DNA from: ZLKRG08 sp046091905
GTDB taxonomy: Bacteria > Actinomycetota > Actinomycetes > Nanopelagicales > Nanopelagicaceae
Reading direction: 5' to 3'
Length of the DNA stretch: 19,565 bases
Assembly (NCBI GenBank): GCA_046091905.1
Contig: JBJTCN010000040.1
Span: forward strand, 1 to 19,565
Shown here piece by piece: positions 1 through 8,304 of the stretch. The notes below the pieces were generated by a model. That model saw only the letters and a list, made by a program, of their open reading frames with translations. It searched no databases and had not been told where the DNA came from. Made by a program: the position numbers and the translations under genes. Within the stretch, counting starts at the first letter, position 1, and each line of letters starts with the position of its first letter.

Positions 1-201
1 GGACCACCACCACATGGCGGACTAGCAATTGGTATTGATCGACTCTGTGCGTTATTAGCCGGCGCTGATTCAATCCGCGAGGTAATTGCATTTCCTAAAA
101 CTGCATCAGGTGGGGATCCATTAACTGGTGCACCGACGCCAATTACCGCAGCGCAACGCAAGGAAGCTGCAATTGACGCAAAGCCAGAAGAAAGTAAATA
201 A
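1..201 (+). CDS. aspS: Aspartyl-tRNA synthetase, C-terminal end (partial)
   Basis: These are the last 66 codons plus stop of a class II aminoacyl-tRNA synthetase; the start lies outside the window. The segment GLAIGIDRLCALLAG (residues 7-21 of the fragment) contains the class II motif 3 arginine that contacts ATP. It is followed by SIREVIAFPKT and DPLTGAPTPI, the typical end of bacterial-type AspRS. Family knowledge: the enzyme charges tRNA-Asp, and many actinobacterial versions also misacylate tRNA-Asn as part of the Gln/Asn amidotransferase route. The fragment cannot show which type this is, because the anticodon-binding domain is missing. The stop TAA shares one base with the ATG of the next gene (TAATG at 199-203), which suggests coupled translation. 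The family call is secure, and LysRS or AsnRS would end differently. Confidence 0.95.
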   Translation, partial: GPPPHGGLAIGIDRLCALLAGADSIREVIAFPKTASGGDPLTGAPTPITAAQRKEAAIDAKPEESK

Positions 202-839
202 TGTTTAAGCGCATCACAGCAACCGCGATAGCGCTACTGTTGCTTAGCGCCTGTGCGCCTTCAAAACAGTATGAAGGCCGCAAAAGCGATGGCGTCTTCT
301 ATGCAGTTCCTAATGGCTGGCATCGTGTGGATGACAAGGCTCTGACAAAAGAGGAGAGCAAGAACGCCAGCCAAGATGCTTTAGATCGACTCTCTATGGT
401 CACTTATCAAATGGGTTTTACTAAAGCTAAAAGTATCTCGCCTAGAGATGTCTTTATGCTCAAACCAACTGATCAGCCAGTGCTTTATGTACGTTTTCGT
501 GATCTGTTCCCCGAAGAGCGAAATGCGATCAGTCTAAATACCCTACGTAACATTATCTTGCCGGTTACTGATCTGCTTGATGGCACCATTAATAACGATC
601 GAAATTTCCAGATGTATGACGACCAAGAGGTAATTGAAGAAGGTGGTCGCGGCGTAAATCTACTTTATAGCTTCGATTACGAGGGTATCAACGAAACGGT
701 AAATCAAGTAGCGCTATATTCAAATGATCAGAGCAAGATCTACCTTTTCATTATTCGTTGTTCAACTGATTGCTACAAAAAGAATGTTGACGAAATCGAC
801 AAAATAGTAAAGTCTTTCACTGTTAGAGGAGCAAGATGA
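201..839 (+). CDS. Predicted lipoprotein of unknown function
   Basis: This 212-residue protein begins with a lipoprotein signal: a basic start (FKR), a hydrophobic run at residues 7-15, and the lipobox LSAC with the lipidated cysteine at position 18. The mature protein should be tethered outside the cytoplasmic membrane. The rest has no membrane segment. It starts with a FYAVPNGWHRVD stretch (33-44) and ends with a strand-helix-strand pattern around IVKSFTV (202-208). That layout resembles small PsbP/Mog1-like lipoproteins, but the resemblance is a guess from shape. C187 and C191 (CSTDC) could form a disulfide. The ATG overlaps the aspS stop by one base and has only a weak, A-rich ribosome site, so re-initiation is likely. 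Its stop overlaps the next gene by four bases (ATGA), tying it to the FtsH-like protease. I do not recognise a function. Confidence 0.85.
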   Translation: MFKRITATAIALLLLSACAPSKQYEGRKSDGVFYAVPNGWHRVDDKALTKEESKNASQDALDRLSMVTYQMGFTKAKSISPRDVFMLKPTDQPVLYVRFRDLFPEERNAISLNTLRNIILPVTDLLDGTINNDRNFQMYDDQEVIEEGGRGVNLLYSFDYEGINETVNQVALYSNDQSKIYLFIIRCSTDCYKKNVDEIDKIVKSFTVRGAR

Positions 840-3061
840 GCGATAACGCCAGCCGAAAAAGAGATTCTGAACGTCGCACCCGTGTACATCTCTCACTTTT
901 CGATCGAACCAAGTTCCTGCTGCTCTTTGGTATCACCTATTTAGTACTTGTTTGGGCGCTACTGTCGGAAAATCCGCTCTACAGTTTTTCCGATGCGGCC
1001 ATCAAAGTTTCTAACGATAAGGCCTGGCTGTTCTGGTTGGCTGGCGGAGAGTTAATTCGCCAAATCCATTTCTTGATTTCAGAATTTATCTCGCCTTATC
1101 ACCGGTTATGGCAGTGGTACTTCAAATCAATTGATCGAGTAATTCATATCTTCTCTGATTGGACTAGATACCGAATTTCTAGAGTGGTTAAGTGGTTAAT
1201 TTGGGTGGCAATCATTGCAGTTATTCTCGGTGCGATTTATAAGTTGCCACCTGCGCAGGCCCTCTTCATGGCACCTCAAGCGCTCTGGTCTGCACTGCCA
1301 ATGTTGGCGCAACTTCTGTTTGCAGTGGTCTTCATTTTGATTCAGTTTGTGGCGATGTTCTGGTTTCTCAGTCGCGGCGGAATCGACACTTATTTTCCTG
1401 ACGATATTAATACACGTTTTAGTGATGTTTGGGGGCAAGATCATGTCGTCGAACGCATTCGTGAAAATCTACTCTTCTTAGAAGATCCCGAATCAATCGA
1501 ACGTCACGGTGGCTATGTACCGGGTGGAATTCTGCTCTGGGGTCCGCCAGGTACGGGAAAAACTCTGATGGCCGAAGCAATGGCCGGCGAGACTGGAAAG
1601 CCTTTTATCTTTGTAGATCCAGGTGCATTTAACAATATGTTCTTTGGTGTTGGTGTTCTCAAAGTTAAGTCACTCTTTAGAAAATTAAGAAAACTAGCGC
1701 TTCGCTATGGCGGAGTAGTGGTCTTCTTCGATGAAGCCGATGCGCTAGGAAATCGCGGGATCGTTACCACGGGACAACGAATGCAAGCCGATCAATGTCA
1801 TGGCGGGAATTACCTTTCTGAATCTGCCATTAATGTTTTAACTCGCGAGAAGTTCGTAGTGGGTGGCGCTGCCGGTGGTGGTGGCGCTGGCATGGGTACT
1901 TTGCAAGCACTATTAACTGAACTTTCCGGACTTAAGAAACCTCGTGGCTTCTTTAACCGAATTGTGCGCCGCACTCTTGGAATGCGTCCTAAGACTCCAC
2001 CGAAATATCGAATTTTGGTAGTGATGGCAACCAATATGCCAGAAGCACTTGATGAAGCTTTGTTACGTCCGGGTCGCATTGATCGCATGTATCGAGTTGG
2101 TTATCCAAGTAAGAATGGTCGCGTACGCACTTATCAGGGTTATTTAGATAAAGTTTCACATCTACTCGAACTTGCCGATATCGAGAAGTTAGCCATCATG
2201 ACTCCGTACTCAACTGGCGCAACTATTAAAGACATGATTAATGAAGCTTTGATTATTGCGATTCGTGATGGGCGTACTGCAATTACTTGGGCGGATGTAC
2301 TTCGTGCAAAGCAGCAGAAGGAACTTGGTCCATCAGAAGATGTTGAGTACATCGAACGCGAACGACATGCAATTGCAGTTCATGAAGCATGCCACGCCGT
2401 AATTGCGCATCGAGTGCGACAACATATGACCATTGATTTGGCAACCATTGAAAAGGGATCTGATTACTTAGGAATGGTGGCTTCTATTCCGCCAGATGAT
2501 CAATTCACTAGATGGAAGAGCGAATATCAATCAGATATTTTGGTCTCGTTAGCATCCTTAGCTGGAGAACGTATGTTCTTCGAAGGAGATAATTCATCAG
2601 GTGTATCTGGTGATTTGGAATCTGCCACCACTATTGCCAGTTTGATGGAAGGTCATTGGGGAATGGGATCAACCATTTCATCTCATGCATCCAATAGACG
2701 ATTTGAAGTTGGCGCACCAGGTGGCGGCAAGGGCCCTGATCAAAACGACCGCGAATTACGACGCGCGCTCTCTGATCGCATCGAGGATAATCTCAATCAA
2801 CTACTTGAGAAGGCTGAGCAACTATTAAAGCAGAATAATAAGGAGGTCTTAGCTCTTGCGCATGCGCTAGAAACTTATAAGACCTTACCTGGCGATGATG
2901 TGGCTGCAGTGATTAATTGCGAAACCGGAACTTTGGCTGATGGTCGTCCTTATGCAGATGCACTTTTTATGAAAGAAATTGAGGCTTATCACAAGGCGTG
3001 TGTGAGCGCGCATAGAGAACATCGTGCACCTGAAATTCCGCTTCCTGTATACAGGGCTTGA
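836..3061 (+). CDS. Divergent FtsH-like membrane AAA+ zinc metalloprotease (M41)
   Basis: This 741-residue protein has the FtsH order of domains. The N-terminus carries hydrophobic segments at about 27-43, 119-136 and 153-178, unlike the two-segment FtsH anchor. The AAA+ module shows Walker A GPPGTGKT (236-243), pore loop FFGVG (269-273), Walker B VVVFFDEADAL (294-304) and arginine fingers R414/R417 in RPGRIDR. The peptidase has the zinc motif HEACH (516-520, catalytic E517), and D593 in SGDLESAT is the probable third ligand. The helical end LNQLLEKAEQLL then LETYKTLPGDD follows FtsH. Oddities: Cys replaces the usual Gly of HEAGH, and about 50 extra residues lie between Walker B and ATN (398-400), including a glycine-rich run at 343-354. 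FtsH degrades misfolded membrane proteins; the substrate here is unknown. A strong ribosome site (AGAGGAG, 825-831) precedes the ATG, which overlaps the lipoprotein stop. Confidence 0.9.
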   Translation: MSDNASRKRDSERRTRVHLSLFDRTKFLLLFGITYLVLVWALLSENPLYSFSDAAIKVSNDKAWLFWLAGGELIRQIHFLISEFISPYHRLWQWYFKSIDRVIHIFSDWTRYRISRVVKWLIWVAIIAVILGAIYKLPPAQALFMAPQALWSALPMLAQLLFAVVFILIQFVAMFWFLSRGGIDTYFPDDINTRFSDVWGQDHVVERIRENLLFLEDPESIERHGGYVPGGILLWGPPGTGKTLMAEAMAGETGKPFIFVDPGAFNNMFFGVGVLKVKSLFRKLRKLALRYGGVVVFFDEADALGNRGIVTTGQRMQADQCHGGNYLSESAINVLTREKFVVGGAAGGGGAGMGTLQALLTELSGLKKPRGFFNRIVRRTLGMRPKTPPKYRILVVMATNMPEALDEALLRPGRIDRMYRVGYPSKNGRVRTYQGYLDKVSHLLELADIEKLAIMTPYSTGATIKDMINEALIIAIRDGRTAITWADVLRAKQQKELGPSEDVEYIERERHAIAVHEACHAVIAHRVRQHMTIDLATIEKGSDYLGMVASIPPDDQFTRWKSEYQSDILVSLASLAGERMFFEGDNSSGVSGDLESATTIASLMEGHWGMGSTISSHASNRRFEVGAPGGGKGPDQNDRELRRALSDRIEDNLNQLLEKAEQLLKQNNKEVLALAHALETYKTLPGDDVAAVINCETGTLADGRPYADALFMKEIEAYHKACVSAHREHRAPEIPLPVYRA

Positions 3062-3073
3062 TAAGGTAGCCGT

Positions 3074-3427
3074 ATGGGACCAGGTGGAATTGCAACAATC
3101 ATCGCAGCGGTATCGCTCTTAGTAATTGCGATAGCAATTGGTTATGCAGTCTTTAGATTAGCCCGCTTAATCGATGAGGCGAAAGTTTCTCTAAAAGCTT
3201 TCACAGATGAGACCGCGCCACTTATAAAGGAATCAACTCGAACCGTTGAATTGGTCAATGGTCCGCTTGAGAGCATCAATCGAATCACCAAGAACGTGGA
3301 ATCGGTCTCAGAAAAGATCGCCGGCGCGACTGAAGATTTTGTTAGCAAAGGTGGTCCAGCGGTGAAGGCACTTGGATTTTTAGCATCTGCCGCATCTGCT
3401 TCCAAGAAGCGCGGAAAGAAAAAGTAA
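3074..3427 (+). CDS. DUF948-type single-pass membrane protein
   Basis: This 117-residue protein has one N-terminal membrane helix (about 6-29, very rich in Ile, Ala and Val). A long, mostly helical, polar region (30-95) follows, with spaced hydrophobic residues compatible with a coiled coil, then a lysine-rich tail (SKKRGKKK). This shape, and the position directly before alaS, match the DUF948 family found at this place in many actinobacteria. The molecular role of that family is not established; a structural or envelope-associated role is only an inference from topology. The gene begins 12 bases after the protease stop, with AAGGTAG just upstream as a plausible ribosome site, and its TAA directly abuts the TTG of alaS. 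Co-expression with its neighbours is therefore likely. Confidence 0.8.
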   Translation: MGPGGIATIIAAVSLLVIAIAIGYAVFRLARLIDEAKVSLKAFTDETAPLIKESTRTVELVNGPLESINRITKNVESVSEKIAGATEDFVSKGGPAVKALGFLASAASASKKRGKKK

Positions 3428-6100
3428 TTGGAATCAGCCGATATACGCGCACGATGGTTGCGCTTCTTTGAGTCTGGAAATCGCGAGAATTTACCGCACG
3501 TAGTAGTGCCATCTGCGTCATTGATTGCAGATGATCCAAATTTGCTATTAGTTAATGCTGGAATGGTTCCCTTTAAGCCATTCTTTCTCGGCGAGGTAAC
3601 TCCGCCTTTTAAGCGTGCAACTTCCGTACAAAAGTGCGTCCGTACTTTAGATATTGATGAAGTAGGTAAGACCACCAGACATGCATCCTTCTTTCAAATG
3701 TGTGGCAATTTCTCTTTCGGTGATTACTTCAAAGAGGGGGCAATTTCACTTGCTTGGGATCTACTTACTCGTCCAGTCACTGATGGGGGTTACGGTTTTC
3801 CTGAGAGCCGATTGTGGGTAACAGTTTATGAAGACGATGATGAAGCTGCTGATATTTGGCATAAGAAGATTGGAGTTCCAAAAGCACGCATTCAGCGTCG
3901 CGACATGAACGATAATTATTGGTCAATGGGCGTACCTGGTCCATGTGGTCCTTGTTCGGAAATTTATTACGACCGAGGTCCAGAGTATGGAAAAGATGGC
4001 GGACCGATTGCAGACGAAGAACGCTATCTAGAAGTCTGGAACTTAGTTTTTATGCAGTTCGAACGCGGAGCTGGCGCTGGCAAGACCGATTATCCAATTT
4101 TGGGTGAGCTGCCTAATAAGAATATTGATACTGGTCTTGGACTCGAACGCATGGCCGCAATCTTGCAAGGTGTAGAGAATATTTATGAGATTGATACCAC
4201 CAAGATTATTTTAGATAAAGCGGTTGGTTTAACTGGAATTAAATATGGCAGCGCAACCAAGAGCGATGTTTCACTGCGTGTAATTGCAGACCATGCACGA
4301 ACTGCAGCTATGTTGATTTGCGATGGCGTAACACCTGGCAATGAAGGACGTGGTTATGTGCTGCGTCGCATGATGCGTCGCACCATTAGAAATATGCGGC
4401 TATTAGGTTCACAAGAACCGGTTATCAAAGAGTTGATTGATGCCTCAATTAAGGCAATGGGTCCACAATATCCAGAGTTGATTTCTGATCAAACCCGTAT
4501 TCAAAAGGTAGCCATCGCTGAAGAAGATTCCTTCCTGCAAACTTTAAAGTCTGGCACTCAGATTTTTGATACCGCTGCGTCAGAGATTAAATCTGGTGGT
4601 GGCAAAGTGTTATCGGGAGATGCGGCATTTAAATTGCATGATACTTACGGTTTTCCAATTGATTTAACTTTGGAAATGGCAACCGAACAAGGTTTAGAGG
4701 TTGACGCAGATGGTTTCCGACGCTTAATGAAAGAGCAGAAGGATCGCGCTAAAGCAGATTCGAAAGCTAAAAAGAGTGGCCATACCGATTTAACTGAATA
4801 TCGCAAGATTGCAGATAAGAGCGGGCTATCAGAATTTATTGGGTATTCATCAATCGAATCTGAAGCCAAGGTGCGCGGTCTACTAGTTGATGGCAAGAGT
4901 TCAATGTCTGCATCTGAAGGCGATGAAATTGAAGTGATTCTAGATCGCACACCTTTCTACGCAGAAGGTGGCGGACAATTAGCTGATGGCGGCCTAATTA
5001 CCTTGGCAAATGGCACCCGAATTCAAATTGATGATGTGCAAGCGCCAGTGCCTTCACTAAGTGTTCATCGCGGTCGCGTAATTGTTGGTTCCATTGAAGT
5101 TGGCAATGAAGTACATGCCGCAATTGATTTAGAACGTCGCCGAGCAATTTCACGCGCACACTCAGCAACTCACATGGTGCATAAAGCTTTCCGCGAGATT
5201 CTAGGTGAAACTGCGACACAGGCAGGTTCAGAGAATTCACCGGGTCGTTTCCGTTTCGATTTTCCAGCAACAGGTGCGGTACCAAATTCGGTCTTAGTTG
5301 ATGTTGAAGCAAGAGTTAATGCGTTACTGCTTGAAGATTGGGAAGTTACCGCAGAGATTATGAGCCAAGATGATGCGAAGAAACTTGGCGCAATGGCGCT
5401 CTTTGGTGAGAAGTATGGCGATCGAGTGCGCGTAGTTAGTGTTGGTGATTGGGCGCGCGAACTTTGCGGTGGTACCCACGTTGCTCGTACCGGTCAACTT
5501 GGCGTAGTTAAGTTACTATCTGAATCTTCAATCGGTGCTGGCGTACGTCGCGTTGAAGCTTTAGTTGGCGCCGATGCTTATAAATTCTTAGCCCGAGAAC
5601 ACATTCTGGTTAACCAATTAATTGATTTGATCAAAGGTGCAAAATCGGAAGAGTTACCTGAGCGAATCTCAGAGTTAATAAGTAAGTTAAAAGAGAGCGA
5701 AAAGGAGCTTGGCCAAGTACGTTCGCAACAAGCGTTGGCGCAAGTTTCCAGCTTATTAGCTAGCGCTAAAGACATTGGCGAATTTAAATTCTTGGCAGCT
5801 CAAATCGGTGATGGTATTGCAGTTGATGATTTGCGAACTATGGCGCTGGATATCAAGAATCGCCTTGGCGAATCAGTGGTTGCATTAGCCAGCATTTCAG
5901 CCGGTAAGCCAATTCTGGTGGTAGCAACTTCGGATTTAGCACGCGCAAAAGGCGTTAAGGCCGGCGCTTTGGTAAAGATCGCTTCTGGAATCCTGGGCGG
6001 CGGTGGCGGAGGTAAAGATGATTTCGCACAAGGCGGCGGCACCAACCCAGCTGAGATTCCTAATGCATTGAGCGCGATAGAGAAGGCGTTAACAAAGTAA
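3428..6100 (+). CDS. alaS: Alanyl-tRNA synthetase
   Basis: This 890-residue protein is full length for bacterial AlaRS and charges tRNA-Ala in the cytoplasm. The class II aminoacylation domain covers roughly 1-245, with LLVNAGMVPFKPFF near 39-53, motif 2 in the region 66-103 and motif 3 GLGLER (236-241). A tRNA-recognition domain follows. The editing domain starts near YAEGGGQ (511-517) and has the zinc residues HSATH (578-582) and CGGTH (680-684), which remove mischarged Ser or Gly. The C-terminal part has a helical linker (about 740-780) and the C-Ala domain ending in a glycine-rich loop (856-871). The start is TTG, immediately after the preceding TAA; homologues begin at the same residue (ESADIRARWL), and GGAAAG upstream can serve as the ribosome site. 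The stop overlaps ruvX by one base. Confidence 0.98.
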   Translation: MESADIRARWLRFFESGNRENLPHVVVPSASLIADDPNLLLVNAGMVPFKPFFLGEVTPPFKRATSVQKCVRTLDIDEVGKTTRHASFFQMCGNFSFGDYFKEGAISLAWDLLTRPVTDGGYGFPESRLWVTVYEDDDEAADIWHKKIGVPKARIQRRDMNDNYWSMGVPGPCGPCSEIYYDRGPEYGKDGGPIADEERYLEVWNLVFMQFERGAGAGKTDYPILGELPNKNIDTGLGLERMAAILQGVENIYEIDTTKIILDKAVGLTGIKYGSATKSDVSLRVIADHARTAAMLICDGVTPGNEGRGYVLRRMMRRTIRNMRLLGSQEPVIKELIDASIKAMGPQYPELISDQTRIQKVAIAEEDSFLQTLKSGTQIFDTAASEIKSGGGKVLSGDAAFKLHDTYGFPIDLTLEMATEQGLEVDADGFRRLMKEQKDRAKADSKAKKSGHTDLTEYRKIADKSGLSEFIGYSSIESEAKVRGLLVDGKSSMSASEGDEIEVILDRTPFYAEGGGQLADGGLITLANGTRIQIDDVQAPVPSLSVHRGRVIVGSIEVGNEVHAAIDLERRRAISRAHSATHMVHKAFREILGETATQAGSENSPGRFRFDFPATGAVPNSVLVDVEARVNALLLEDWEVTAEIMSQDDAKKLGAMALFGEKYGDRVRVVSVGDWARELCGGTHVARTGQLGVVKLLSESSIGAGVRRVEALVGADAYKFLAREHILVNQLIDLIKGAKSEELPERISELISKLKESEKELGQVRSQQALAQVSSLLASAKDIGEFKFLAAQIGDGIAVDDLRTMALDIKNRLGESVVALASISAGKPILVVATSDLARAKGVKAGALVKIASGILGGGGGGKDDFAQGGGTNPAEIPNALSAIEKALTK

Positions 6101-6522
6101 TGGCTTTCGGCCGCCGACTGGGAATTGATTTCGGTCTGGCACGAGTAGGTTTGGCAATCTGCGATGTTGATGGCCAAGTGGCTACGCCACTTGCAACTCT
6201 AAAGAATGATAAATCGCTCTTTGCAGCGCTGACTGCAGTTATAGAAGAGCATGCAATTGAGGGTGTTTATCTTGGAAAACCTAAACATCTAAGTGGGGTT
6301 GAAAGCGCCACGGTGGAGCTAGTTTCGGTATTCGCACAGCGTTTCAGTGAGAGTTTTTCAATACCAATTACCTATGTTGATGAACGACTAACAAGCGGTG
6401 GCGCAGAAAAACTATTAAAAGCTGCCGGTAAAAACAGTAAAGAGTCAAGAGGATTAATTGATCAATTAGCAGCAGTGGCGATTTTAGAATTAGGAATGCA
6501 GATTGAAAAAAGTAATCAGTAA
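6100..6522 (+). CDS. ruvX: RuvX/YqgF family RNase H-fold nuclease
   Basis: This 140-residue protein is the usual length for the family. RNase H-fold acidic positions are visible: D10 in GIDFGLARVG, D94/E95 in DERLTS and D121 in DQLAAVAIL. Family knowledge: YqgF proteins act in 5' end maturation of pre-16S rRNA, and a Holliday-junction resolvase role has also been proposed; the sequence does not decide between them. The usual VGLP strand-turn reads LGKP here (58-61), a Lys in place of the common hydrophobic residue. The gene sits between alaS and mltG, the standard actinobacterial position. Its ATG shares a base with the alaS stop, and its last 20 bases overlap the start of mltG, so translation is probably coupled on both sides. 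Confidence 0.95.
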   Translation: MAFGRRLGIDFGLARVGLAICDVDGQVATPLATLKNDKSLFAALTAVIEEHAIEGVYLGKPKHLSGVESATVELVSVFAQRFSESFSIPITYVDERLTSGGAEKLLKAAGKNSKESRGLIDQLAAVAILELGMQIEKSNQ

Positions 6523-7507
6523 GTGGTGGCCAGCGGTTGCTGGAGTTGCATTTACTTTTTTACTGGCTTTTTCGCTACATCTAATTAGAAGCAATCTGGC
6601 GCAAGTAGCTAATTTTCCAACTCGTGAGCTCTCTGCCAACGAAGCTTTAGTTAATATTGAGATCTCAGAAGGGGAGCTTGGTCTACAGATTGCAAAGGAA
6701 TTAGCAGAGAAAAAGGTTACTGCCTCCATCACCTCTTTTTATCAACTGGCAATCAATGATCCTAGAGCGCTGCAAATTGCACCTGGTACGCATCAATTAA
6801 ATCGAAGAATCTCCGCTAAACAAGCGTTGGAACAGTTGCTTGACCCAAAGCGAAATGTCGGACTGGTCTCGGTAATTGAAGGAGCTTGGCGAAGTGAAAT
6901 TGTTGCCAAATTGAAAGCAGTTGGCTTTAAGGATGTTGATGCCGCCTTTGCTAAATTAACAGTTCCGAAAGGTTTTAGTTTAATTGAAGGAATCTACTTT
7001 CCGGCGCAGTACTCCTTTGCTAAAGAGACTAGTGCGCTAAAAGCTTTGCAAACGATGGTGGATAGATTTGCAAAGGAGTCTAAAGCTATAGGAGTTACTT
7101 CTGAGAAAGAGTTAATTATTGCTTCTCTGATTCAAGCAGAAGGTGATCCTGTTGATTTTGCTAAAATTTCGCGAGTAATTTATAACCGATTAAAAATTGG
7201 AATGCCGCTGCAATTAGATACTACGGTTCAATATGTATTGAAGAAACGTGGCTCTGTTTTTCTATCTACCAAATCCACACTGATAAATTCGCCATACAAC
7301 ACCTATAAACGCTATGGATTACCACCTTCGCCAATAGGTAACCCCGGATCTAGCGCCATGAAGGCGGCGTTGGCCCCAACAAGCGGAGATTGGCTCTATT
7401 TCATCACGGTAAAGCCCGGTGATACTAGGTTTACCAAGTCGCATGATGAGTTCTTGATTTGGAAGAATGAGTACCTAAAGAATTTACAAGCAGGAGCATT
7501 TAAATGA
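6503..7507 (+). CDS. mltG: Endolytic peptidoglycan transglycosylase MltG
   Basis: This 334-residue protein has a single N-terminal membrane anchor (about 8-28), a LysM-like subdomain (about 50-115) and the YceG catalytic domain. The active-site region IIASLIQAEG (205-214) contains the probable catalytic Glu, E213. Further conserved blocks are VIYNRLKIGMPLQLDTTVQY and NSPYNTYKRYGLPPSPIGNPG, quoted here as family landmarks near 225-245 and 262-283. MltG cuts nascent glycan strands within the chain and is thought to set their length, acting outside the membrane. The start is TTG at 6503, inside the end of ruvX, with AGGAA at 6492-6496 at good spacing; the next in-frame candidates would remove the membrane anchor. 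The stop overlaps aroE by four bases (ATGA). Confidence 0.95.
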   Translation: MKKVISKWWPAVAGVAFTFLLAFSLHLIRSNLAQVANFPTRELSANEALVNIEISEGELGLQIAKELAEKKVTASITSFYQLAINDPRALQIAPGTHQLNRRISAKQALEQLLDPKRNVGLVSVIEGAWRSEIVAKLKAVGFKDVDAAFAKLTVPKGFSLIEGIYFPAQYSFAKETSALKALQTMVDRFAKESKAIGVTSEKELIIASLIQAEGDPVDFAKISRVIYNRLKIGMPLQLDTTVQYVLKKRGSVFLSTKSTLINSPYNTYKRYGLPPSPIGNPGSSAMKAALAPTSGDWLYFITVKPGDTRFTKSHDEFLIWKNEYLKNLQAGAFK

Positions 7508-8304
7508 GAAAGCGTGCGGCAGTTCTAGGCTCACCTATCTCGCATTCGCTCTCACCGGCCTTGCATAATGCAGCATATTTAAGTTTAGGCATCGAAGGTA
7601 AATATGATGCGGTCGAAGTTAAAAGTGGAGAATTACCTGCTTTTATGCAGAAGGTTCGCGAAGCCGATGTTAATTGGATTGGCTTTTCTTTAACCATGCC
7701 TCTTAAAGAAGAGACGCTACTAGTTGCAGACAAAGTAGATCCACTTGCCAAACAAATTAACTCAGCAAATACCTTGCTTCCAACGTTAGATGGTTGGTTA
7801 GCCACCTCTACGGATGTCGCAGGTTTTATCTGGGCGCTTGCTCAACATGAAGTAAGAGATTTTAAACACGTACAAATAATTGGCGCTGGGGCAACCGCCA
7901 GAGCAGCGGCAGCAGCTATCGATGCACCAGGTCGGCAGATTGAGGTAATTAGTAGAAATCCAGATCGAGAAGTGGCGCTGCGAAATTCAGTACTAGATGC
8001 AGAGCTCACCTTTCGAAGTTGGCAAGAGGTAACACTAGATGCGGATTTGGTAATTAATACTTCACCAAAGGGTGCAGCTGATAATTTACCTGCAGGAGAT
8101 GGGGTCCTTTTTGAATCACTCTATGATCCGTGGCCAACGAAATTGGCCGGTAATTGGCGTGGAAAAGTAATCGATGGCATGGACTTACTAATTCACCAAG
8201 CAATTGATCAGCTCCATTTAATGACTGGATATGTAATAGATCGTAAGCTCATGTATCAAGTACTACGTACCGCCGGAGAGGCCGAACTAAAAGATCGTCA
8301 ATGA
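7504..8304 (+). CDS. aroE: Shikimate dehydrogenase
   Basis: This 266-residue enzyme reduces 3-dehydroshikimate to shikimate with NADPH, the fourth step of the shikimate pathway. The substrate-binding half contains GSPISHSLSP (9-18) with the shikimate-binding serines, the catalytic K68 in TMPLKEE, N89 in SANTL and D104 in STDVAGF. The cofactor half has the nucleotide-binding loop GAGATARAAAAA (near 126-137). The C-terminal region MDLLIHQAIDQL holds the usual conserved Gln. Where many bacteria have NVT before the catalytic lysine, this protein has SLT; a serine there is also seen in other actinobacterial AroE, so it is not a sign of lost function. The gene overlaps mltG and the following gene by four bases each, in the ATGA arrangement. 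Confidence 0.95.
   Translation: MRKRAAVLGSPISHSLSPALHNAAYLSLGIEGKYDAVEVKSGELPAFMQKVREADVNWIGFSLTMPLKEETLLVADKVDPLAKQINSANTLLPTLDGWLATSTDVAGFIWALAQHEVRDFKHVQIIGAGATARAAAAAIDAPGRQIEVISRNPDREVALRNSVLDAELTFRSWQEVTLDADLVINTSPKGAADNLPAGDGVLFESLYDPWPTKLAGNWRGKVIDGMDLLIHQAIDQLHLMTGYVIDRKLMYQVLRTAGEAELKDRQ

Noticed and set aside
3142..3675. A 177-codon open frame on the minus strand across the DUF948-alaS junction
   Set aside because: It is antisense to two convincing genes, shows no domain, and mirrors their codon pattern.
5995..6042. Glycine-rich repeat-like GGC/GGT run near the end of alaS
   Set aside because: It encodes the normal glycine-rich loop of the AlaRS C-terminal domain, not a DNA repeat.
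7681..7830. AroE with SLT instead of NVT and STD instead of NTD near the active site
   Set aside because: The catalytic lysine and aspartate remain, and Ser at the first of these positions also occurs in other actinobacterial AroE, so this is not evidence of a changed substrate.
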